Assembly: GCF_011745365.1 (NCBI RefSeq)
Contig: NW_024468909.1
Coordinates: forward strand, 2,108,001 to 2,172,000
DNA: 64,000 nucleotides
Direction of reading: 5' to 3'
DNA from: Cryphonectria parasitica EP155
Taxonomy: Eukaryota > Ascomycota > Sordariomycetes > Diaporthales > Cryphonectriaceae
The notes beneath the pieces are model-generated. The model had not been told where the DNA came from. It searched no databases and was given only the letters and a program-made list of their open reading frames with translations. Below, piece after piece: positions 12,752 through 22,297 of this stretch. A program made the position numbers and the translations under genes. How positions within the stretch are numbered: position 1 is the stretch's first letter; each line of letters opens with the position of its first letter.

Positions 12752-13689
12752 GAGCGCAACGCTTTGCTACTCCCTTCTACACACGTCGCCAGAATTGCAC
12801 TTGCCGGCCCTCGGAGTCAACCAACGCCTTCGACAACCTCCGAATTTTCTGGGCAAGCCGCATCTACCGATTCTATCTACGTTGCCGGCCCTGAGAGTCC
12901 GTCAGATTGGTCTGCTCTGCGCAGGTGCCCATAAAGGGGAGCGTCCAGGCGCAACAGACCAATCGGGGTCGTCAGAAGAGGGCTGCCTCCAGGTGAGGCT
13001 CTGCTTACATGGAGATGGTTCTTATGGTGCCGGTAATAACGGGTGTATGCTGGTGATGCCGGGTGTATACCGGTCATATCAGGTGTGTGCAGCAGCAGCA
13101 ATATTGCTTCTGAGCAAGACAAACACCTAGTTATGAGCCATGAGAGTGAAAGACCCGAGAGAGAGGGGCGGGGGAGAGGGGCACAGAGAGAGGTCTATCA
13201 GCTATGGAGAGATCATGAAAGAAGAGATCAGAAGATAATTCTATCGGTCAAGCAAACAAAGCGGTTGTGCTATACCAGGGCAATTTCTCAATTCCTTGGT
13301 TGCACACAATTTATTGTTTGCTGATATTCTTAGTTGAGGTACTTGACTCTTGCTCTTGTCTTCACGCCATGGGACACTTGCTTAAGAAGAAAGAAACCCT
13401 TCAAAGTTTTGGTGACTTTAACCTTTTTTCCAATTGTGTTGTTGAACAAGTGATTTTGGTGATGAGACCCATATGTTATCGGGTAAGGGAAGTTCAGTCA
13501 GGTCGGTGCTCGGGCCGTACACTGAACGAGGTCCCTTAAAAGCCACCGCGAATGTCGAGAGTTGCACAAACGAACACTCTTATCCCTTTTCCTCTTTTCT
13601 CCTTATTCTTTCTAACCATATAAAGTCATTCTTCATTCATTCATTCATTCATTCATCCCAGCTGTTCACTGATTGCGATTGCTTCAAGC
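12752..13689. other. Intergenic
   Basis: No gene is supported. The promoter-proximal end carries an ATTC tetranucleotide repeat shortly before the next start. Confidence 0.6.
13634..13656. repeat. ATTC tetranucleotide repeat
   Basis: About six tandem ATTC units lie about 35 bases upstream of the SnoaL-like start codon, probably within its 5' leader. Confidence 0.8.
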
Positions 13690-14263
13690 ATGGCAGCAAA
13701 CTACACACCGGCTTATCCGGCCAATATGTCCGTTGATGCGGGCGTTCAAGAGTTTATTACTACATTCTACAGCGTCTCCGACACACCAGGGAAGAACCAG
13801 GAATGGGTTGAGTTTTTCCAAGATGGTGCCACGCTTGTGATGGAGAAAAAGGAGGTTACTGGTAAAAATGGTAAATACAAATGTCTCCGTAACATCTACA
13901 CATCTACACTTTCTCTTCTTTTTCTTTCTGTTTCTCTTTCTGGTTTTACAAGGGGGGCGTTCTCACTGCTAAAGCGTCTGTTGGTGGGACACAGATATTT
14001 TCAAGGTCCGCGAGGGCATGTGGGAGAAGGTTGCGGCCAGAAAACACACCGTCTTCAAGGTGTTCCCGGCCTCCTTCGCGGCTGGGTCTGCAGAGGGGGA
14101 CGAGGTTGAGCTGATGCTGTATGGGAATGTGGTGTATAGGCTGAAGGGAAGGGAAACGGAGGAGAAGGATGCTGTGGACTGGGCTGGCTATGCGAAGCTT
14201 GTTAGGACAGAGGAGGATAAGAAGTGGAAGTTTGCATATTACAGGGTGTATATTCAGAGGTGA
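13690..14263 (+). CDS. SnoaL/NTF2-like small protein
   Basis: Two exons (13690-13870, 13995-14263) give 149 residues; the intron begins GTAAAT and ends ACACAG. The size and the layout (helical start VQEFITTFYSVSDTPGKN, then EWVEFFQDGATLVM, then IFKVREGMWEKVAARKH and a C-terminal beta meander ending KWKFAYYRVYIQR) fit a cone-shaped alpha+beta NTF2/SnoaL fold. Fungal members of this group are mostly of unknown function; some related proteins are polyketide cyclases or epoxide hydrolases. It is far from the polyketide cluster at 38-64 kb and shows no sign of belonging to it. The start is supported by the first in-frame ATG after a CT-rich leader. A catalytic role is not demonstrated by any residue I can point to. 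Confidence 0.7.
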
Positions 14264-16948
14264 AGAAATATCATGCATGAGTGCAGGATTGAGGATTTCC
14301 AAATCATGAATGTCTTTGGAAAAGTGTGGCTTCATTATCCTCTATTGTTATGTGGCGCCCTTTGCTGTCAATGTCTATGGGCTGGAATTGTGCACTCTTC
14401 CTTTTTTGCTCTTCAGTTCTTCATGTACGTACCTAGCATTGAGAATGAGAATAAAGGTATGCAGTATGACATGCTCCCGTGCCGATATCGTGGCCCTTAT
14501 CAGCAGACCCCGCCTACGACAGGGCCCTGGTTCCTCCCCCACCTGCACGTTATCGTTCCCCCTCCAGCGGGGTTGTTGCTAACCCTACGGGGCCGGCGCG
14601 TCAGGCATGAGATCCGGGAAGCGGCAGTGTGCCCACGACCAGTCACTCCAGATTGCCCGAGATTCAGATTGGGCTGAAGAACAGATTGAAGCCCATTGTG
14701 GGGAATTCTGTGTGTTTCTTCTGTATATGTACACATAGTATGGACTATGGAGGAGGGAGGAAAAGGAAGGCTCGCGGATGATCAATCACCTATCATTCAG
14801 CCTCGTAGGATGATGCTTCTCAAGGGACGTGGGACTGGTCAGGTGAGGGGGCCCGTGGGGAGGGACCACGACAGCGCAATGTACCTCCTCCTTTTGCTTG
14901 GCGAGAGGGCTAGAGGACAAAAAAAAGGTGAGACCGGTGACTCGAAAGAAGCTGAGTCAAGTCGGGAAGGGATCAAGTCCACTGGTTGTGAGTGCATGAT
15001 CATGCCGGGAGCCTGGAAAGCGACAGCTGTCAAGCAGCACGGTGCTACGCCCTGCAGTGGCGAGCTGAAGAGCGGAGGAGGCTTTTGGGGGATGTTCCAG
15101 GTTCAGTTGGACCGGTGCCACCAAATACACACGTCCATTCTTACAGTCTTTTAGTTTGATTTGGTTTGATTTGATTTGATAGGCACCCGCGGCATGCCTG
15201 TTGGAAAATGGTCCCTACAGTACAGGGAAATGATTGGAAGAGGTTCGGGAGGGGGGTGAGAAGGGGTGTGTGATTTCCTCACGACAAGATTGCAACATTA
15301 AATATTCACAAAGGGGATGATCCTGGTGAACGGTGTATCCTAAATGAGAAGGGCTTCTTCTAATGGGAAATTATACCACTGTGGTATTATCTTGTATGAT
15401 CATAGGGCCACGACGGAACCCCTCGAGATATTACGAGACTATATGGTGGTACGGTGGTACCCAAAGGTGTGAGATGATGCCTGGCCTGGGGGGCTGGCCA
15501 CGAGGTCGTCCCCCCAATCAGATCTTGGGACCCCTGCTTGGGTTGCTGTCAGGGGGCTGTCCAGTCAATCATATCGTGTCCCCAAATGCACGCCTCGTAT
15601 ACCATCACGGTACTTATTACCGCGTACAGGAGCCTGCTGGTTCTCCTCCCCCCCCCCTGCACACACACGTCAATGAATAGAAAGAACAGAAAAGCGAGTG
15701 TGGGTTAGCAAGGCAATCTGCAGTATGACGGTCCAAGACTGAGAACAAGTACTCTCAACTTCGCTCGACAACACATTGGACCAGCAGGGACCCTTCTCTC
15801 CCCTATACTTGCTTAGGAGAGGTACTTGGCACTCGTACTATGCATGTACTGACTATGTACTAGTACTGGTACTTGGGGGGGGGGGGGGCGTGGTGGAAGG
15901 GACGACCCCCTGACACCTGGGATCGAGGGCCCCGCTTCAGAAAGGCGGCGTCGCAGCAGCCAGATCCCATACTCGGCAACCCCCTCCATGCCAGATGCCG
16001 CCAGGGGCGGGGCCCGGTTGGGGTTGACGTACTGTACCGCTACCCCAGTCCCCCTCCATGTCGTCTCCGGTGACCAGAACTTCCTCCTCCTCCTCCTCCC
16101 AGAAGCCTGCGAACGAACCTCTCCTCCCTCTCTCTCGTCGACCAACCTAGTCTGTTATTCTTCATTATAAACTTTCTTCAAGAACCCACGTTTTTCTGTT
16201 GTTATTCACGATACCTAGGCGCCTGCCCAGCCCGTGATCCTCGTTCACTCGGAGATCCTGCCGCACGCCCGTACTGCCCTTCTCCTGATATTTGATTCTT
16301 CCTCCTCTGCATTGGTTGTGACGATACGGAGCACCTTTCCCTCTTTCTCCTTCTCTCCTTTTCTTTTCTTTGCCTAGACTCGATATACATCTCCTCCTTT
16401 TCTCTTTGAACTTAGACCTTACGACGGCGACGTTTTCCCCTTCTTGGCTGCTACCCGCGGCCTCGTCTGACTGCCTACTCATCCACCTTCACTCTGATAA
16501 TACACCACGTCATCCGGCTTGTGCCGCCGGTTGACTATCTCTCCTTTGTCTGGCACCATCGACTGCCACGAACCAGCTATTGTCATAATCTTTTGTCACT
16601 CGCATCCCTGGGCGGCCTGACCGACTGAGCACGCCGCCTCCCAATCGCGTCCCGTGATTCCGATCCTCCTCTGACACGCGCCATCTTTGTCGTCACCGGT
16701 CACCGAGCCTATACCTGTCACCGACTGGCAGTGGTCTCTCTCGACCCGCCTTCTCGTCCGGAGCAGGAAACCCTGCTCTAGGCTTTCGAGATCATTCGGA
16801 TGCCCGGTTCGTCGTTGCCCCTTCGTCCCCTCGACAAGACCCAACATTACTATCATCAATCACAACCGCAACAACCACTACCTACCCTTGCCCGTCCACA
16901 CTTACGATACACATGTCAAGATTTAAGAACTTTCGCTGATGAGCGAGC
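14264..16948. other. Intergenic; long pyrimidine-rich leader of the BCAS3-like gene
   Basis: No gene is supported. A 14-G homopolymer lies at 15875-15888. From about 16.06 kb to the start codon the strand is rich in C and T (long CTCC and TTCTC strings), as expected of a long 5' leader. Open frames in this part are compositional. Confidence 0.6.
15875..15888. repeat. 14-base G homopolymer
   Basis: An uninterrupted G-run preceded by GTAC-rich sequence. It is one of several long G or C runs in the window and is prone to length error in sequencing. Confidence 0.8.
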
Positions 16949-19900
16949 ATGAAAGGCGCAAAGAAAGACAGGAAGAATGGAAAAGACGGCGGGGGTGTTG
17001 TCGCCGCGGTGACAAAACACACCGCCAGCAAGTTCTCGTATGTGTCCCCCAAATGGGCCCTTTGGGGCCTCTTGGAGAACTATACCTTATCACATCGACA
17101 ACCTTAGGCATAGATGCTAACACGATGAGGACACACTACAGTGCCAATAACAAAGAATCAGCATCAGAGACCGAGACCTCCTCGCCTTCAGTTCAGTCCC
17201 CTGTCCTGAAACCTGCCAGCGTTCCTTCAAATGGAATCACCGCGCCGTCGCCCGCGTTGGACGCAGTTTCCGCGACCTCGTATACCACGAGCACAACCCG
17301 AAGCACTAGCGACTGGATGCGGAATGTTCCAGCACTAGGAAGCTCTCCTGGTGGAAACCTGATCAACCTGATGGGAGAATCGCCACCAACACAACCCTCA
17401 TCCTACGAGGACAGCCGCGGAGCCCCGTACGGATGGTCCTCACCACGCCAGTACTACAACGGAGGACAGGCCTCGTCCATCTCACCTCCGACCCAGTCGA
17501 GGAGACCCTTGAGCTACCATATGGATAACCAGTACCACCCTTCCGAGGCGTACGCTCCGTCGATGGCTTCCCTCAGACGAGGCTCGATGCACTCACAGAC
17601 CGCCTACGCCCGTGGTCTGGCAAACCCGCCTCTTCCACACCAGCCACAAGCCCATTTCTATGGCGCGCCAGATCTTGATCTTGATTTCGAGCCCAAGACA
17701 GGGATGAGGGCTGGCGAGAGAGGCTATGCGTACGGCTTTGACACGATTCCGACTTTGCATGGGTCTGGCTCGCGAGGCAAAGACACAGCCGTCCTCACGG
17801 GTTATGAGGGTGGCTTAGAAGTGCATTCGGTCACAAAGAATGGTTTAGACACTGTCGCGAGTCTGAAAGGGCTACGAGGCGGGGTGCACTATGCCAAGAT
17901 CCTACCCTGGACATTGGATGCTCAGGGCGCGGATCCCAGCCCGATTGTGGCCGTTGTCGTCCATGGCCCTGTACTACCATCTACCGGTTCAGAGGCTAAA
18001 GGCGACGGGAACTATGCTGCTGGCCAAGAGCGTTCTGGAGCCGCGTCGCCAGCAGGTACAGATATCGGACAGAGAGACGGCACCGGGATTCGGGGTGCAA
18101 CCGTGGATTTCTACCAAACAACGGTGGATTTATACTCTTTGCAGGACAGCAGACACATTGCAGTCCTCCTGGAGGGCCCAAAGATTCCTCTAAAGGTGCC
18201 GATCACAAGTCCTATCTTCCAAGCACCACCGCCAACCGGAGCCCTGCGGATCCTCGCAGACAGTGGGAACATTGTCATTGCTTCGGGTCAGACGGGCGAG
18301 AGCTGGGTTTACCGCCAAGCAACTATCCCTCATGAGCCGGGCATTGAGTTCAGATGCGTGGGAAAGCTGTGGACTTCTCTGCAGCAGTCTCCAGATCTGT
18401 CGCAGGAGACGGATCGGCTGCGGAATACTGCACAGCGTCAGGCCGTGAAAGCCCCAATCATTGCACTGAAAGGCAGATGGATAGCCTATTGTCCCGCTGC
18501 CCCCTCGTCTCAGATTTCACTGAGAGCAGCCGTGCCGGTGCCCGTCCAAGGCAAAGCACCGGGTTTGACGTCCCTGACACCGCCTCAGCTGCCCAGCGTT
18601 GTCTCCGATGTTGACCTGCCAGCTGCCGACAGCATCATGAACAAGCTCATGCGAGAGACCACGCAGGAGGTGATCTCTGGTGCAAAATGGATTGGTGAAA
18701 GAGGCCTACAAGCGTTCAATAACTATTGGAACAAGTCAGCCATGCCATCGCAGCAAGCTCGGTCCCCTCCCAACACGCAAGCCTGGCCTGGCCCTTTTGC
18801 AGCAAGAGCAGAGCCCCCTCAGTTTCCTCCCACGCACGGTACGATGGCTCCAGCGATCACCAAGGAGCCGGGCCTGGTGTCGATTGTAGATGTCGACTTG
18901 TCACTGAATGCGTCTTCGATACATCCGGTCACTACCTTCGCGACGTCTGGCTGCAGCTTCCTCTCCTTTGCGCCGAATGGGCTGTCACTCTTTACCGCCA
19001 GCACCAAGGGTGATGTGCAGACCATATGGGATCTGATGCGCGTTCAATATACGAAAACGTCACCCCTGCACGCAGCAAGCTTGCCCAGTCCGTCGAGCGG
19101 TCCCCGGGTGCGACAGATTGCCCAATTCTCTCGCATGACTGTCGCTAGAATTGTGGATGTCTCCTGGATGAAACCGAACGGAGAATGTGTGGCGATGGTC
19201 ACCGAGAGAGGCACTGTTCATCTTCTTGACTTACCCACGAGTGCTTTTCTCTGGCCTCCTCCTCGCAGGCGAGCTTCTCCACAAGAGACGAACACGAACG
19301 TACCCGAGACCAGCACTTCTGCCGTGTCGATGGCGACAGGTGCTCTGAACTCGGCTTGGGACGCTGCTCGTCCCTTGATCAACCGGTCTCGGCGCAGCAG
19401 CTCGATTGCGAATGCACCGCAGACTACTGGTTCCAAGATCGTCGAGCACGCGAATTATAGCAGCAAGATGATCGCTGCCGGCATCAGTCACTCACTTGGC
19501 AAAACGGGACACGCCATCAATCAGTTCAGACACAGCGGCGATAACCGCATATCGCTTCCTCCGAGCTCGAGCGCCCCGGGACCAGCTTGTGTCATCCTCG
19601 TGGCGAACCGAAAGGACCACGCGCTCTTCGTCCTCGGAGACGGGCTGGTGCGGGCATTTCCCCAGCGACCGCGCAAGATGAGCACAAGTGATGGAAGACA
19701 GAGTGCCACTCGGTTCCGGCGGTATAGAGACTTCAAGCTCCCGATGTTGCCTGACGATATCATGGCACCGTCTGTCAAGCGGCTTGTTGACCCCGACGAA
19801 TACTTGGACCTCTTGGACAAGGATGGGGATGGAGTCAACAACACCATGGTGCTCACCGCTCGACCTAAGCTATCTCGACGTAATCCCAGCGCGGAGTCGT

Positions 19901-20457
19901 CTATTCCACAAGCTGAGATCGAGTCGTCAGCTCCATATCAACCGTTCCACACTGACAGACGGGTTGCACTCTTTGAGTATGATCTTCATCGAGCACCAGT
20001 CGCCTCGGTGCCGCAGCTGCCCACAGTCTCGGTGCTTCTGACAGATACTCATCTGGATGACAAGTCTGTACGGCCTTCGCCTAAACGCAGACAGGCAGCG
20101 GCGGCGGCCGCCGCCCAGGCCGCAGAAGCAGAAGCAGTGAAACAGATGGCGCCTAGTGACGCGGACGGGGCCGCTTGGGCATTTGGTCAGCCACTCACCA
20201 TGAACAGACTCACTCACCACCATCACATAAGTAGTGAGGACGAAGCTTTCACCATTCCGACGGACGACGTGCGTGCTCTGCCACAATCAGCTATGGAGCG
20301 ATCTGTGGCTCGCCATCGGGACGGCGGCGATGAGGAGCAGCTGGTTGTCACGACGAGGCGCCGAAGGGGCAGAGGTCGGACCGGGGACATGGATGATGAG
20401 GATGGCTTCTTTGAGGATGATTGTGAAGTTCTCGATTTTGCTGACCAGCGGGTTTAA
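16949..20457 (+). CDS. BCAS3-like WD40 beta-propeller protein
   Basis: Two exons, 16949-17037 and 17142-20457, give 1134 residues. The first exon encodes a Lys/Gly-rich start (MKGAKKDRKNGKDGGG). The intron is canonical (GTATGT, branch GCTAAC, CTACAG), and the joined frame then runs open to the stop. A frame also runs unspliced from ATG 16939, but it crosses the whole intron. After a disordered Ser/Pro stretch come propeller-like segments: VLTGYEGGLEVHSV, GGVHYAKILPW, ALRILADSGNIVIAS and CSFLSFAPNGLSLFTASTKG (about residue 670), then WMKPNGECVAMVTERGTVHL. These resemble animal and plant BCAS3, a PROPPIN-related protein that with PHAF1 binds phosphoinositides at the autophagosome site (family knowledge). 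The C-terminus has an Ala run and an acidic tail. Function in fungi is inferred. Confidence 0.7.
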
Positions 20458-21149
20458 GGAGATCCTGTGGCTGGCTGACTGACGTGACGGGCGGGGGCTC
20501 TTCAACAAACCTCAACCTTGCCGAGGTAGAGAGAAACACATTGTTGTTCGTTCGACAGCAGAATGTTTGTTGGTGGGCCATGATGATGTCACTTGCTTCT
20601 GGGATTTTTCTTTGAGCTCCTCACTTGTCCGGCTGCTCTATTGGTGGGTCTGCGGGCGTTGCGGTCTCTGGGGCGGTACATCCACAGATTACATAGAGAG
20701 CTATCACCCCTCAGACAATATACTGAGTCTGGAAGACTACCATGGCCTGTCTTGCACTCTGTGAAGTCCTGATGAAACGCGCAGTGCTTCGAGTACGAGA
20801 ATGCGCTTCCCACAAAGCAATCCATATGCCACTTGCAAACCAGCAAGACAAGGCGCCGCCGCGTATGTTGTGCAGATTATGTTGTTATTTCATTGATTAT
20901 TTTTTGCAGTGGTATTTCTGGCTGTTTACTCGTGATACAGTCTGGGATCCTGCGAGCTCAATCAGGAACGAGCACCCGTGGCCCGTGACGAGAGGCTGTA
21001 GCTTTTGTATTATGATTCCAATCTCGCAGGGGTTCTGAATCCGACAGCAAGAATCATTGGGCTGGCCTCCTTTCCTCCCAGCTTGAACCTCTTGAATGCG
21101 ATATACACCCCCTCCCCGTCATTTGATGTATACAGTCCGTGCCACTCAA
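20458..21149. other. Convergent 3' intergenic region
   Basis: The stretch lies between the ends of the BCAS3-like gene and DPM2 and holds 3' untranslated sequence only. No gene is supported. Confidence 0.6.
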
Positions 21150-21633
21150 TTAAGAGGTCTTCTTCGCTGCAGCAGCCTTGGCCTTGGCAGCCTTCTTACG
21201 GTTGCTCTTGATCATGACGACGCTGAGGAAGGATCCGACAACTGCAGAGCCCAAGAGGACCAGGATGACGGGGATACGGACGGCCCAGACGCGGGGTGGG
21301 AAGAAGTTCTGGAGAGGGTGGTCGGAATCGACGAAGGGCTGGAAGAGGGGAAAGGCGAGGAGCCGAAGTGTTAGCATTCCAAGGTATAGAATTATGAGAA
21401 GTGGGTTGGAGAAAGGGATGTGTTTAAAGGAAGATGTCGTACCATGAAAAGGGTCCAGAAGGTGTAGTAGAGGAAGACAATGGTGGCAGCCACAAGCATG
21501 GCGATGCCCACAAGTTTGTCAAGCTGTAAAGTTGGGCCATGTCAGCTAGTTGTCTTCTGGTATATACCACCTATTTATCCTTCCATCCTCCTTGTTGATT
21601 GTTCCAAAAGGACGATAGCAGGTGACGTACCAT
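21150..21633 (-). CDS. dpm2: Dolichol-phosphate mannosyltransferase subunit 2
   Basis: Three exons on the minus strand: 21631-21633 (the ATG alone), 21443-21523 and 21150-21338, giving 90 residues. The joined start is MLDKLVGIAMLVAATIVFLY, then TFWTLFM, PFVDSDHPLQNFFPPRVWAV and IPVILVLLGSAVVGSFLSVV. The two membrane helices and the DxDHxLxxxFPPRxWA block are hallmarks of DPM2/Dpm2-type regulatory subunits, which anchor and stabilise DPM synthase in the ER membrane. That enzyme makes the mannose donor for GPI anchors, O-mannosylation and N-glycans. The tail is a Lys/Ala-rich ER-type end. Length matches the family (about 80-90). Splice sites: GTACGT/TTACAG after the ATG, and GTACGA/TTCCAG. The start codon standing alone in its exon is why simple frame searches miss the real N-terminus. 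Confidence 0.9.
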
Positions 21634-22297
21634 TGTTGAAAGACCAAGGGTGATTGTAAATGGTGGTGAATGAGCGTAGAGAAGAGAAAAGGGTCCAGGC
21701 TCATAAGAAGAAGAAAAGTCTCAGCCCCCTGTAGAAAGGTTGGTGGGTGGAAGGCAAAAGGACGATGTTGGGTGGGTGGGAGGTGGTGTTGTTGTTGAAA
21801 TAACGAGATGGGATTGAGCCACGATTGCATCGCGCCGCCGTGCTGCTGCTGCTGCTGCTGCTGAGAGAGACAGACAGCTCTGGCCTACTGGGGACCCTAG
21901 CCTTAGGTTCGCCCCTGTCAAGCGATCTAGCTCAGGGGTTCCTTCTGTCTCTTGGGGGAGGCAGTGCCTGCCGAACTACTACTGTACAGTGGTTGCTCAC
22001 CTGCAGGGCCCGTGCACTGGAAGGACCCAGTCATCTTTCGCCTCCAGAATTTCTTCTGCCTTGTTGTAGCTGCTTCAAAGCCTCGATTTTCCTTCACAAA
22101 ACATTCAAGCCACACGGCTTCAGTGTCTTCCACCCACCTCAGATCCTGTCAAATCCGATCGTTGCTGGGTATCTGGCTCAAGAGTATATTTATTTTGCCT
22201 TGGCCTTTCTCGATTTCTTGCCGACAGCCGAGGGCACAGCTGCTCCGGACGAAGGACTTCCTCTGCAAGAGGGCTTGGTTTGTCCGCGCCGTTCAAG
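21634..22297. promoter_or_regulatory. Divergent promoter between DPM2 and Cwc22
   Basis: The two genes start 664 bases apart on opposite strands, so both promoters must lie here. It includes a GCT trinucleotide repeat (21841-21863). No specific site is claimed. Confidence 0.6.
21841..21863. repeat. GCT trinucleotide repeat
   Basis: About seven CTG/GCT units in the shared promoter of DPM2 and Cwc22, outside any accepted coding frame. Confidence 0.85.

Noticed and set aside
16939..17141. N-terminus of the BCAS3-like protein read unspliced from ATG 16939
   Set aside because: Not chosen as main model because it reads through a perfect GTATGT...GCTAAC...CTACAG intron; kept as a finding on alternative forms.
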